From positions 124,001 to 188,000 of the forward strand of contig CALGVA010000054.1 of the NCBI GenBank assembly GCA_937920345.1: 64,000 nt of DNA, in the 5' to 3' direction. Every line of letters begins with the position of its first letter. The first letter of the stretch is position 1. Source of the DNA: an uncultured Lachnospiraceae bacterium. Lineage in GTDB: Bacteria; Bacillota; Clostridia; Lachnospirales; Lachnospiraceae. Of this stretch, positions 54,583 through 63,248 are shown piece after piece. Made by a program: the position numbers and the translations under genes. Below the pieces are notes generated by a model that had not been told where the DNA came from, did not search any database, and saw nothing but the letters and a program-made list of their open reading frames with translations.

Positions 54583-55671
54583 ATGAAAGAAACGAATGTT
54601 ATACATAACCTCTATCAAAAGATCTGTAAAGATACCGGCGAGCGCAATGAATCCCCGAAGCTTATCGTGGTCGTTCGTCTGCTGATCCTTACCATGATCG
54701 TCTACTCGCTGGTCAACAGCGGACTGTTCCTGTTCTTTTCCAATATGAGCGGCATAGGCATCTGCCTCCTCTCCACGGCGTTGTTTGTGGCTATTTTCAT
54801 TCTGTCCTATCGCCGCGGCACTTTTGTCTCATTCTGTATCCTGAACGTATCGGTTCTCGTCTGGATCTTATTCAATAATGTTATGTTCGGCTGGAATATC
54901 GGTGTACAGCACTTTATTATTGTGCTGCTTGTCTCCTGCTTCTTTGCCAAATACCGACACGAGGCGGCAAAAGTAGTTTATGTCCTTGCCCTCTGCGCGC
55001 TGCGTCTGTCGCTGTTTTTCTATTGTCGTGCCAACGCTCCGGAAGTCATTCTCGCCGATGAGCTTAATAATACTTTGCAGTTGGTTAATACTGTAGCGAT
55101 CTTCTGGTCGCTCTCGATGATCGCCTATATCTTCAGCACGGATACACAGGCACTGGAAGGCAAACTGATCGAATATAATGAACAGCTGCAGAGACAGGCA
55201 AGCATCGATCCTCTGACCGGGCTGTATAACAGACGGCGGACAATTGAGTATCTGGATAAACTCTTAAAAGCTCCTGAATATCAGATCAGTTTCTGTATTT
55301 GTGATATTGATTTTTTTAAACGTGTCAATGACACATACGGGCACGATATCGGAGACGTTGTACTCAAGAAGATCGCGGAAACATTCCGGAAAGAACTTCC
55401 CCCGGACACGTTTGTCTCCAGATGGGGCGGTGAAGAATTTCTGCTGATCTTCCCGAAACTCAACGGTGATGAAGCCAACATCGCTCTGGAAGCGCTCCGC
55501 CGCAAGGTCAAGGCGATCGTCTTTGACGGCGGCAGCGCAGCTTTCTCCGTATCTTTAACGTTCGGGCTGGTAGAATATGATTTCAGCAGCGATATGGATA
55601 CCCTGATAAAACAGGCGGATGAAAAACTATATCTCGGTAAAGAAAGCGGACGTGACCGGATCATTTTCTGA
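54583..55671 (+). CDS. Membrane-bound GGDEF diguanylate cyclase
   Basis: A diguanylate cyclase of 362 aa that makes c-di-GMP. The first 190 residues carry about six hydrophobic segments (LILTMIVYSLVNSGLFLFF, GICLLSTALFVAIFILSY and others), a membrane input domain without a named signature. The catalytic domain starts DPLTGLYNRRRTIEYL and contains ICDIDFFKRVNDTYGHDIGD and the active-site GGEEF at residues 282-286. The product-inhibition RxxD site is not kept: the expected Arg is Leu in LPPD. It is monocistronic, with a strong terminator at its stop codon, divergent from the sensor kinase operon. Confidence 0.93.
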   Translation: MKETNVIHNLYQKICKDTGERNESPKLIVVVRLLILTMIVYSLVNSGLFLFFSNMSGIGICLLSTALFVAIFILSYRRGTFVSFCILNVSVLVWILFNNVMFGWNIGVQHFIIVLLVSCFFAKYRHEAAKVVYVLALCALRLSLFFYCRANAPEVILADELNNTLQLVNTVAIFWSLSMIAYIFSTDTQALEGKLIEYNEQLQRQASIDPLTGLYNRRRTIEYLDKLLKAPEYQISFCICDIDFFKRVNDTYGHDIGDVVLKKIAETFRKELPPDTFVSRWGGEEFLLIFPKLNGDEANIALEALRRKVKAIVFDGGSAAFSVSLTFGLVEYDFSSDMDTLIKQADEKLYLGKESGRDRIIF

Positions 55672-55686
55672 TCCGGTCTTTTCTCC
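55654..55686 (+). terminator. Terminator of the GGDEF gene
   Basis: GACCGGATCA (55654-55663) pairs with TGATCCGGTC (55669-55678), followed by TTTTCTCC. It overlaps the stop codon. Confidence 0.9.
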
Positions 55687-55751
55687 CCTTCTTCTCATGA
55701 TTTGCCGGAAGGGCTCATATATTAATACAAATCCATCCGGCAGGTGCTTAC

Positions 55752-57644
55752 TTGAAACGTATCTTATCTCCAAAGCAGTGGGCCGCCGCCCTGATTCTTT
55801 TTACAGGCTTTAGTCTTGCTACCCTCTTCGGGTATGTACAAAATCACGCCGATGCAGAATTTGAATCCTTTACAGAGACTTTTTTTCTGAATGAACTGCA
55901 GACAAATCCGATTCATTTTCACTACTCTGTGGATGATCCGGACGCTTACCATATAGATGAATCGCTTCTCAAAATGCCCGTCTACCATGAAGGCGAAGCG
56001 GCAAATGACGTCTATGCGCTATCCCTTCTGGACAAACAGCTGGAAAAGTTTGAGAATAAGAAACTTTCGGCCGGCAATCGCTATCTCTATCATTTACTGG
56101 AGTCCTACATAGACGCGCTAAGCAATACCGCCGCATACCCTTATTTCTCCGATCCGCTCTCCCCATCATCGGGCGCGCCCGCGGAACTGCCGGTTCTGCT
56201 GGCGGAATATCGCTTTGATAACGCGGAAGATGTGGAACTGTATCTGTCTATCCTGACACAGATTCCGGATTACTTCGACGGTCTGATGGTATATGAACGG
56301 GAGAAGGCCGTCGCCGGACTTTTTATGTCCGATCTGACTGTCGATAAGGTGATCCGCCAGTGTACTTCCCTCATGAATCCCGAACAGTTGAATAATAATA
56401 CACATTTTCTGGAAGTGACTTTCAATTCTCGCTTACAGGCACTGGTAGACCGGGGCGTACTGACCGGGGAAGAAGCCGCTTCCTATCAGTCAGAAAACAA
56501 CCGCCTCCTGACAACCGTTGTCGCGCCCGCATACGACCGTCTCGCCGATGAGCTTACACTGCTGCGTGGAAGCGGCGATGAGATCTGCGGTCTGGCACAC
56601 CGTCCCGGTGGACGGGAATATTACGAGGCACTTCTGCATCTGCAGACCGGTTCCTCCCGCGATATCGATGAGATCAAGCAGCTCCTTTATAACGATCTGT
56701 CATCCAATTATGCAGCTCTGGGACACTTGCTTAAGAGCGACGAGTCTGTTCGTGACAATTTAGCGGAAAATGCCGCTCTGCTTCCGGAAATGTCACCGGA
56801 AGATATCCTTGCCAGTCTGAAAAGTGCCATACAGCAGGACTATCCGCCGATCCCCGCGGATGAGGGCGCCAATACCATTGACTGTACTGTCAAATACGTG
56901 GACGACAGTCTGGAAGCGTATACCGCACCCGCCTTCTATATGACGCCGCCCATCGACAATGTACTGAACAACACAATCTATATTAACGAACTGGACACCT
57001 CCGATGAGCTTTCCCTTTTCACAACGCTGGCTCACGAAGGCTATCCCGGACATCTCTATCAGACGGTATACAGCCAGCGGTTCCGGAGCAGTTCCGGAAC
57101 GACGCCGCTGCGCAGCGTGCTCTACTACGGAGGATACGTGGAGGGCTGGGCGGTGTATGCCGAGATGTCTTCCTACGACTATGCCGCCCTGCTTGCTTCA
57201 GATTCCCATCCGGATGCGGCAGGATACTACCGTGCGTGCCGTCTGGACCGGCAGATACAGCTCTGCCTGTACTCTCTGCTGGATATTGCCATTCACTATG
57301 ACGGCGCATCTTTTGAAGATATACGGAAGATCTTCGCTTCCTTCGGTTCTCTTGATGATGAAACCGTCGCAGCAATCTACGCCTATATCGCCGAGGAGCC
57401 GTGTAATTATCCGAAATATTATCTTGGTTATCTGGAGATTCTGGAATTAAAAAAGCAGGCTGCCGTAGTCTGGTACAATATGCGTCAGACCGACGGTGCC
57501 CGCCAGGAGGCAGACGGTTCCGTGATGAAAAATCACGAATTCCTATACTATTTCCACAGCTTCCTGTTAGAAAACGGACCTGCAGATTTCGGAACGCTGT
57601 CGGACTTATTAACCGACAGCAGCAGCCCGCAGACAGTCAATTAA
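55752..57644 (+). CDS. DUF885 family metallopeptidase-like protein
   Basis: A 630-residue DUF885 protein. A short hydrophobic N-terminal segment (AAALILFTGFSLATLFGYV) suggests export with an uncleaved anchor or signal. The zinc-binding HEGYPGH motif starts at H428 and is followed by the conserved GGYVEGWAVYAEM. These are the hallmarks of the family, predicted to be metallopeptidases with unknown substrate. The start is TTG at 55752 with AGGTG upstream; no ATG is as close. Its 3' end overlaps the converging MarR-type gene by eight bases. Confidence 0.88.
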   Translation: MKRILSPKQWAAALILFTGFSLATLFGYVQNHADAEFESFTETFFLNELQTNPIHFHYSVDDPDAYHIDESLLKMPVYHEGEAANDVYALSLLDKQLEKFENKKLSAGNRYLYHLLESYIDALSNTAAYPYFSDPLSPSSGAPAELPVLLAEYRFDNAEDVELYLSILTQIPDYFDGLMVYEREKAVAGLFMSDLTVDKVIRQCTSLMNPEQLNNNTHFLEVTFNSRLQALVDRGVLTGEEAASYQSENNRLLTTVVAPAYDRLADELTLLRGSGDEICGLAHRPGGREYYEALLHLQTGSSRDIDEIKQLLYNDLSSNYAALGHLLKSDESVRDNLAENAALLPEMSPEDILASLKSAIQQDYPPIPADEGANTIDCTVKYVDDSLEAYTAPAFYMTPPIDNVLNNTIYINELDTSDELSLFTTLAHEGYPGHLYQTVYSQRFRSSSGTTPLRSVLYYGGYVEGWAVYAEMSSYDYAALLASDSHPDAAGYYRACRLDRQIQLCLYSLLDIAIHYDGASFEDIRKIFASFGSLDDETVAAIYAYIAEEPCNYPKYYLGYLEILELKKQAAVVWYNMRQTDGARQEADGSVMKNHEFLYYFHSFLLENGPADFGTLSDLLTDSSSPQTVN

Positions 57645-58071
57645 CCCGAAAGAAATGATTCAGCTTCACGAGTGCTTTCTCCAAAACCTGCTGTTCCTCC
57701 TCTGTCAATTCCGCCACAACGGAATCGATCATCTGCTCATGGAATCTGCGGTGATGGAGATATGCACGCCTGCCCTTATCGGACAGAGAGACCAGCACCA
57801 CTCTTCTGTCCTCCTCACTCCTCACTCTGTCCACATAGCCCTTCTTAACCAGACTGTTGACCGCAATCGTGAGCGTTCCTGTTGTGACTTCCAGGGAACG
57901 CGCCACGCTGGTCATGTTCCTCGCCCCTTCCATGCCGATCGCCTCGATCACATGCATGTCGTTGGTCGTCACGTCTTTATATTCCTCCGTGCGGATCGCC
58001 CGTTCCTCTATCACATTGACATTGCGGAACAGCCTGACCAGCACATCATTCAGCGTACTGTTAATATCCAT
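57637..58071 (-). CDS. FabT-like MarR family regulator
   Basis: A MarR-family regulator of 144 aa that resembles FabT, the fatty-acid synthesis repressor of Streptococcus: NVIEERAIRTEEYKDVTTND, MHVIEAIG, VTTGTLTIAVNSLVKKGYVD and RVRSEEDRRVVLVSLSDKGR then KALVKLNHFF. The ATG at 58071 has GGA 8 bases upstream; the frame is open to 58107. A palindrome of the FabT-box form lies over the promoter, implying autoregulation. Unusually for this regulator no fab gene is close by in the window, so the targets lie elsewhere. Confidence 0.85.
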   Translation of the reverse strand: MDINSTLNDVLVRLFRNVNVIEERAIRTEEYKDVTTNDMHVIEAIGMEGARNMTSVARSLEVTTGTLTIAVNSLVKKGYVDRVRSEEDRRVVLVSLSDKGRRAYLHHRRFHEQMIDSVVAELTEEEQQVLEKALVKLNHFFRVN

Positions 58072-58161
58072 AATCTTTTCCATTCTGAAACGTCTGCATA
58101 CTGTCACAGCGTTCTTACATCAACCGGTCCATGCCTGTCGGCATCATGCTTCGGCTGTCTT

Positions 58162-58194
58162 ATTTTAACAAATAATAATTTGAGAGTCAAATTA
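58162..58194 (-). promoter_or_regulatory. Promoter and FabT-type box of the MarR family gene
   Basis: TAATTTGAGAGTCAAATTA (58176-58194) is a perfect 8-bp dyad around GAG, close to the FabT box. On the minus strand TTGACT (58185-58190) lies inside it and TAAAAT (58162-58167) follows after 17 bases. The start codon is about 100 bases downstream. Confidence 0.75.
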
Positions 58195-58685
58195 AAACTT
58201 CCGTTATTGCAGCCTTGATATGCAAGTTCTATTTATAAAATTTTTTTTATAAATTCTTTCTTTTTTCTTTCGATATTTGACACATCCCATTCACAATTAG
58301 CATTTATAGTATTAACTGTAGTTGGGGAATACATAACAAATGATTCTAATCTACAATTTACAGGAGCCGCCGGTGCTGCTTCGGTGCTGACCGGCTTCGA
58401 CTAACCATAACAGACATGTCCTTAACCGGCATTCTGTTGACATATATCGAGTTTACACATTTCTATCCTTCTCACACACAAGAAACGGCACTCCTTACGG
58501 ATGTGCCGTTTCTTGTGTGTCATATACTTTACTCCCATTATGTCCGTTTTGTCATAATCTTCCCGCATGATCCGCCATGTCAGAACAGTTTACTGCAGTG
58601 ACACGCGCCGGAAATGTTAGATTCCCGGCTGTGAATCAAAAGACTGACAGTTCCGGCACCAGCCAGACAGGAAAACATCATCTCT
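58195..58685. other. Gene-poor stretch between the MarR and SpmB-like genes
   Basis: No convincing gene in this 491-base interval; the longest reading frame (58416-58601, plus) has no family resemblance or ribosome binding site. It contains TTGACA at 58277-58282, a sequence ACAATTAGCATT (58293-58304) shared with the blaI operator, an AGGAG near 58362, a short frame ending at a TAA near 58401, and a perfect hairpin at 58474-58520. The layout could be a small RNA gene or the scar of a deleted gene. Confidence 0.4.
58474..58520. terminator. 18-bp inverted repeat, probable two-way terminator
   Basis: ACACACAAGAAACGGCAC (58474-58491) and its exact complement (58503-58520) flank 11 bases. On the plus strand the core GTGCCG is followed by TTTCTTGTG; on the minus strand the same holds, so either direction could terminate here. 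Confidence 0.65.
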
Positions 58686-59213
58686 TTATATAATGCCCGC
58701 CAGCACGATACTGGCAATTACTCCCGCCATCGTTGCAAGCATTGCGCCTGTCAGCGTATAGCGTGTCTTTGTGACCTTCGCCGCCAGAAAATAGACTGAC
58801 ATTGTATAGAAAATCGTCTCCGTACAACTCATCATAATCGACGTAGTCAGTCCGATTAGCGAATCCGGACCATGGTTCTTAAAGATATCCAGCACCAGTC
58901 CAGTCGCCGCGGAGGATGAGAACATCTTCACCAGAATCAGCGGTACAAGTTCCGGTGAAAATCCCATTCTGGAAGTGACCCCCGCAAACAGTCCGCCCAC
59001 AAAATCCAGAAATCCGGATGCGCGAAGCACCCCCACCGCCACCATCAGTCCGATTAACGTAGGCATGATCCGGATCACCGTATGAAAACCATCCTCCGCG
59101 CCTTTGATAAAATCTTCATACACATTGCTCTTTGCGGCTATGCCGTATGCAACAATATAGAAGATAATAACCGGAATAATGATATTCGATATATTGGACA
59201 AGACTGCAACCAT
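58686..59213 (-). CDS. SpmB-like nucleoside-recognition (Gate) domain membrane protein
   Basis: A membrane protein of 175 aa with the Gate/nucleoside recognition domain, close to spore maturation protein SpmB. It starts VAVLSNISNIIIPVIIFYIV and has GLMVAVGVLRASGFLDFV, MFSSSAATGLVLDIFKNHGP and MSCTETIFYTMSVYFLAAKV, typical of SpmB. The ATG at 59213 follows GGGGA; the frame is open to 59273. SpmA normally precedes SpmB in the same operon, but none is encoded upstream here (the next gene is an FAD enzyme after 171 bases), so this is either a lone paralogue or a rearranged locus. Confidence 0.85.
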   Translation of the reverse strand: MVAVLSNISNIIIPVIIFYIVAYGIAAKSNVYEDFIKGAEDGFHTVIRIMPTLIGLMVAVGVLRASGFLDFVGGLFAGVTSRMGFSPELVPLILVKMFSSSAATGLVLDIFKNHGPDSLIGLTTSIMMSCTETIFYTMSVYFLAAKVTKTRYTLTGAMLATMAGVIASIVLAGII

Positions 59214-59384
59214 GGTTGATTCCCCATTGCAATACAGGCATCCTTTATACACCTGCAAGATAAAGGACTGCACAATTATTAATATAATTTATGCAGTCCC
59301 TTTATATTGTATGTCTTTATCTTGTCTTATGTGCTGCCGGCCGCCAGATTATATCAGCGCAGCAGCTGTAATGTTCCATACAGA

Positions 59385-60761
59385 TTATTCTGTTACAGCT
59401 GCAGCGATATTCCTTGCCACATATACGCCGCTTGCGGACGCGTGAGATAGCGAGTGCGTCACACCGCTTCCGTCACCAATAATATACAGCCCTTTATATT
59501 TCGTCTCAAGGTGTTCGTCGATCTCCACTTCCATATTGTAGAATTTCACTTCCACACCATACAGCAGTGTGTCGTCATTGGCCGTGCCGGGCGCGATCTT
59601 ATCGAGCGCATAGATCATCTCGATGATACCGTCCAGTATACGCTTCGGCAGCACGAGGCTTAAGTCCCCCGGCGTCGCCGCCAGCGTGGGTTCCACCAAT
59701 CCTTCCTCTATGCGCTTCGCATTGCTGCGTCTTCCCCTGACCAGATCCCCGAACCGCTGTACAATCACGCCGCCGCCCAGCATATTAGACAGCCTGGCAA
59801 TGCTTTCGCCGTATCCGTTGCTGTCTTTAAACGGCTCGGAAAAATGCTTGGCCACAAGCAGCGCAAAATTTGTGTTATTCGTCTGTTTGTCCGCACCCTC
59901 GTAGCTGTGCCCGTTTACCGTCACAATGCCGTTTGTGTTCTCGTTGACCACGATGCCGTGCGGATTCATGCAGAAAGTTCTCACCCGGTCCTCGAACTTC
60001 TCCGTACGGTATACGATTTTACTTTCATACAATTCATCCGTCAGGTGCGAGAAGATCACCGCCGGCAGTTCCACTCTCACACCGATATCCACACGATTGG
60101 ATTTCGTCTCGATCTGAAGCTCTTCGCAGACCCGCTCCATCCATTTGCTTCCGCTTCGCCCCACAGATATAACGCACCGGTCACATTCGTAAGATCCCTG
60201 TTCACAGACGACGCGATATTGCCCTTCCACATTCTCCACTGTCCGAACCGGCGTATCGAAGTAGAAATCCACTTGATCTTTCAGTACCGCGTACAGATTT
60301 TCCAGTACGACATAATTGATATCTGTCCCCAGATGACGCACGGAAGCATCCAGCAGGTTTAATTTGTTCTGCAGACACAGTTTTTTGAAATGACTCCCGG
60401 AAGTCGTATACAGTTTCGTACCCTCCCCGCCGTATTTCATGTTAATGGCATCCACATATTTCATCAGATCAATGGCCTGTTTCTTGCCGACATGCTCATA
60501 CAGCGTACCGCCGAAATCATTGGTGATGTTATATTTGCCGTCAGAGAATGCGCCCGCACCGCCAAAACCACTCATAATGGAACAGCTCTTGCAGTGTATA
60601 CAGCTTTTCACCTTGTCGCCGTCGATCGGACAATGCCTCTGATCCAGCGCATGTCCCGATTCAAACACAGCAATCTTCAGATGATTCTCCTGCTGTATCA
60701 GTTCATATGCGGTAAAAATGCCTCCCGGTCCCGCACCGATGATGATTACGTCATATTTCAT
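59385..60761 (-). CDS. FAD-dependent dehydrogenase (COG2509-like)
   Basis: A flavoprotein of 458 aa. The dinucleotide-binding motif is DVIIIGAGPGGIFTAYELIQ at the N-terminus. A Cys-rich block (CIHCKSCSIMSGFGGAGAFSD, abridged) follows, a trait of the uncharacterised FAD-dependent dehydrogenase family COG2509. The C-terminal FAD motif is KGLYIIGDGSGVTHSLSHA. It is a cytoplasmic enzyme; the substrate is unknown. The ATG at 60761 has GGGAGGG 8 bases upstream; the frame is open to 60866 but lacks homology there. It is probably alone in its transcript or follows the opu genes. Confidence 0.87.
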   Translation of the reverse strand: MKYDVIIIGAGPGGIFTAYELIQQENHLKIAVFESGHALDQRHCPIDGDKVKSCIHCKSCSIMSGFGGAGAFSDGKYNITNDFGGTLYEHVGKKQAIDLMKYVDAINMKYGGEGTKLYTTSGSHFKKLCLQNKLNLLDASVRHLGTDINYVVLENLYAVLKDQVDFYFDTPVRTVENVEGQYRVVCEQGSYECDRCVISVGRSGSKWMERVCEELQIETKSNRVDIGVRVELPAVIFSHLTDELYESKIVYRTEKFEDRVRTFCMNPHGIVVNENTNGIVTVNGHSYEGADKQTNNTNFALLVAKHFSEPFKDSNGYGESIARLSNMLGGGVIVQRFGDLVRGRRSNAKRIEEGLVEPTLAATPGDLSLVLPKRILDGIIEMIYALDKIAPGTANDDTLLYGVEVKFYNMEVEIDEHLETKYKGLYIIGDGSGVTHSLSHASASGVYVARNIAAAVTE

Positions 60762-60876
60762 AGCATGCCCTCCCCTGATCGGCTCTGATGTGCCGTGTAT
60801 AATTTCCTTTTCTGTTATTGTATCATGGAAAGCAGATACTGTCATTATGGCACCGTCAAAGATCAAGCACCGGTTG

Positions 60877-61767
60877 TCATTGCGAAATCAGGCCTTTGCC
60901 CGCCAGAAATTCCTGCGCGACTTCCCGATCCTCTCTGCCGTTTACTTCCACTTCATAGTTCATCTGCTGCATCTCGTCCTCAGAGATCAACCCGTTCAAC
61001 TTCTCCAAAACGCCCTGTAGTTCAGGATACTTCTCAAGCGCATCCTTGCGGACTACTGTTCCGGCATCAAAGGTTTCAAAGAAAATATGATCGTCGGTGA
61101 GCAGCACCAGATCATTTGCCGCCAGCTGGGCGTCCGTGGTAAAGGCATTGATTACATCTACCTCATTATTGTTCAGCGCCTCATATTTCAAAGCGATCTC
61201 CATCTGTACCGTGTCTTTAAACTGCATGCCGTACTCCCCGCAGAGTCTTGGATAACCCGTCTCCAGTTCAATATAATCCGGATTGCCGCCGAAGATCAGT
61301 TCGCCCGATGCCGCCGCCAGATCAGAATAAGTATCCAGCCCGTACTGCTCCGCCGTATCCTTCCTCACCGCCAGTCCGTAGGTATTGGAAAACCCGTACA
61401 GTCCCGTCCATGTCAGCCCGAGCGTATCATATTCTGACAGAAGCTGTTCATACAGCTTATTATCATCTTTTTCCATTTCTTCCTTTTTCAGAACATTCAG
61501 CCAGGCCGTTCTGGTATACTCCGGATACAGGTCAAAATCACCCTTGACCAGCGCAGGATGAATATTTGTGGTTCCGCCGCCCACGCCCTTGGTGATTTCC
61601 ACCTCATAATCCGTCTCCGCCTCTATGAGCTGCGCAATAATCTCCGTTAAGATATACTGTTCCGTCATCGGCTTAGAAGCGATCTTGACCGGTTCCTTCT
61701 TCCCGCAGGCGCTCAGCGCGCATACCATCATACATGTTAATAGTAAAACTGAAACTGCTTTTTTCAT
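60877..61767 (-). CDS. Osmoprotectant ABC transporter substrate-binding lipoprotein (OpuCC-like)
   Basis: A lipoprotein of 296 aa with lipobox LSAC and the glycine-betaine/carnitine/choline-binding OpuAC domain. It has IASKPMTEQYILTEIIAQL, GVGGGTTNIHPALVKGDFDL, YPEYTRTAW and the end FLAGKGLISQ. It is the third gene after the permease and the ATPase. The ATG at 61767 follows GAGGGG; the frame is open to 61833 in a stretch that belongs to leader repeat copy B. Ligand identity (betaine, choline or other) cannot be read from the sequence. Confidence 0.9.
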   Translation of the reverse strand: MKKAVSVLLLTCMMVCALSACGKKEPVKIASKPMTEQYILTEIIAQLIEAETDYEVEITKGVGGGTTNIHPALVKGDFDLYPEYTRTAWLNVLKKEEMEKDDNKLYEQLLSEYDTLGLTWTGLYGFSNTYGLAVRKDTAEQYGLDTYSDLAAASGELIFGGNPDYIELETGYPRLCGEYGMQFKDTVQMEIALKYEALNNNEVDVINAFTTDAQLAANDLVLLTDDHIFFETFDAGTVVRKDALEKYPELQGVLEKLNGLISEDEMQQMNYEVEVNGREDREVAQEFLAGKGLISQ

Positions 61768-61790
61768 AATTTTCCCCTCTTCTGCGCTGC

Positions 61791-61866
61791 TTTCTGTGCA
61801 TGAACGAGTTTGTGGCAGGCAACGCGCAGACACAAATCTCGCGATTGAAAATTTTAATTTTCAATC
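61791..61866 (-). repeat. Leader repeat, copy B (upstream of the OpuCC-like gene)
   Basis: Aligns by eye with 19014-19084. TTTCTGTGCATGA, TTTGTGGCAGG, GCAGACACAAATCTCGCG, then a perfect AT-rich hairpin of 11 bp (GATTGAAAATT, 61843-61853, with AATTTTCAATC, 61856-61866). It fills most of the 119-base gap between the ATPase gene and this start. Confidence 0.65.
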
Positions 61867-61886
61867 TTTTCTCCTCCGTTTTGCAT

Positions 61887-62618
61887 TCACGCTGTTCCCC
61901 CGAGCAGCCGGCGCACAAACTCATCCCGCGGCGTACGCAGAAGCTCTTCCTTCGTTCCCTGCTGCCAGATACAGCCGTCTTTCATGATCAGTATCCTGCT
62001 TCCCAGTTTGAAAGCCTCCCCGATATCATGGGTGATAAACACTACTGTGATTCCGGTTTCACGCTGTAAATCAGAAAGCTCTTCCTGCAATGCTCTGCGT
62101 GTAATCTCATCGACCGCGCCAAAAGGCTCGTCCATCAGAAGAATATCCGGATTCGATGTCATTGCTCTCGCAATGCCTACCCGCTGCTTCTGTCCGCCGG
62201 ACAGCTGCCCTGGAAATCGCGTGGATAATTCCGCCGGGAGCTTCACCATCTCTAACATTGCGGCGGCTGTTTCCTCCTTCTCCGCTTTCGTGAGTTTCCT
62301 GTCCAGAGAAGGTACATAGCATATATTGTCCGCCACCGTCATATGCGGAAAAAGTTTTGCACCCTGTACCGCATAGCCGATTCGCCGGCGCAAAGACACC
62401 AGATCACACTCCGCCAGCCGCTTACCGTCTACCAGCACTTCCCCCCGCGTAGGCTTTACAAGCCCGTTGATCATCTTAAGGAGCGTCGTCTTACCGCATC
62501 CCGAAGGCCCGATCATTATGAGAAACTCACCCTTTTCCACCGTCAGCGACACACTGCGCAGCACTTCATTGTCTCCGTAGGCCGCCGAACAGTCCCGTAT
62601 ATCTATCACTTTATCCAA
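61887..62618 (-). CDS. Osmoprotectant ABC transporter ATP-binding protein
   Basis: An ABC ATPase of 243 aa of the OpuCA/ProV type. Walker A is GPSGCGKTT, the signature LSGGQKQRVGIARAM and Walker B ILLMDEPFGAVDEITR. It ends without the C-terminal CBS domains that sense ionic strength in OpuCA, so it would lack that built-in regulation. The start is TTG at 62618, with AGGAGG 7 bases upstream, overlapping the permease gene by eight bases. It is the middle gene of a permease-ATPase-binding protein operon. Confidence 0.92.
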   Translation of the reverse strand: MDKVIDIRDCSAAYGDNEVLRSVSLTVEKGEFLIMIGPSGCGKTTLLKMINGLVKPTRGEVLVDGKRLAECDLVSLRRRIGYAVQGAKLFPHMTVADNICYVPSLDRKLTKAEKEETAAAMLEMVKLPAELSTRFPGQLSGGQKQRVGIARAMTSNPDILLMDEPFGAVDEITRRALQEELSDLQRETGITVVFITHDIGEAFKLGSRILIMKDGCIWQQGTKEELLRTPRDEFVRRLLGGTA

Positions 62619-63246
62619 TACCGTACCTCCTGTTCACCGCCTTCTCTGCCCGGGCTAACAGCCAGTCGCTGATAAAAGCCAAAAGTGCTATCAGCACGGA
62701 GCCTGCCGCCGTCAACGCCATATTGTAAGTAGTGATTCCCCGATAGATGGCCGCGCCGAGTCCGCCTGCCCCGATAAAAGAGGCAATGCCGCCCATCGCT
62801 ATAATCATTACTACCATATTGCGAAACCCGCTGATGATCACCGGAAGCGCCAGTGGAAATCTGATCCGCAGCATCATCTGCCTGCCGTCTGTGCCCAGGC
62901 CTTCCGCCACTTCCAATATGCTTGCATCCACGTTGGTCAGTCCTGTATAAGTGTTCCTGACAATGGGAAGAAGCCCGTACACCGTCAGCGCAATGATCGC
63001 CGTCTTATTTCCGATGCCGGTAAAAGGAATCAGAAATCCCAGCAGTGAAATAGACGGAATGGTGTAGATCACATTGATGATGCCCAGTACAATCCCGGCC
63101 GCTTTCCTGTACCTGCTGATCAGGACGCCCGCCATGATTCCAAGCACACCTGCGCAGATCACCGCCGTCATAGATATTCTGATATGTTCCACGAGACAAG
63201 TCAGAAAAAAGTCCCGCCTGTCCCAGAGAATCTGTAGAAGCTGCAT
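62611..63246 (-). CDS. Osmoprotectant ABC transporter permease
   Basis: A permease of 211 aa. Five or six hydrophobic segments are readable, among them ISMTAVICAGVLGIMAGVLI and VIYTIPSISLLGFLIPFTGI, and the inner-membrane transport motif EVAEGLGTDGRQMMLRIRFP is present. It is of OpuCB/ProW type. It is encoded two bases after the mscS stop and overlaps the ATPase gene. Only one permease is found, so it probably works as a homodimer. It is the first gene of the transporter operon. Confidence 0.92.
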   Translation of the reverse strand: MQLLQILWDRRDFFLTCLVEHIRISMTAVICAGVLGIMAGVLISRYRKAAGIVLGIINVIYTIPSISLLGFLIPFTGIGNKTAIIALTVYGLLPIVRNTYTGLTNVDASILEVAEGLGTDGRQMMLRIRFPLALPVIISGFRNMVVMIIAMGGIASFIGAGGLGAAIYRGITTYNMALTAAGSVLIALLAFISDWLLARAEKAVNRRYGIG

Positions 63247-63248
63247 GT

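Noticed and set aside
58416..58601. 61-codon plus-strand frame
   Set aside because: It spans the 18-bp hairpin, has no ribosome binding site and no recognisable family, so it is probably chance.
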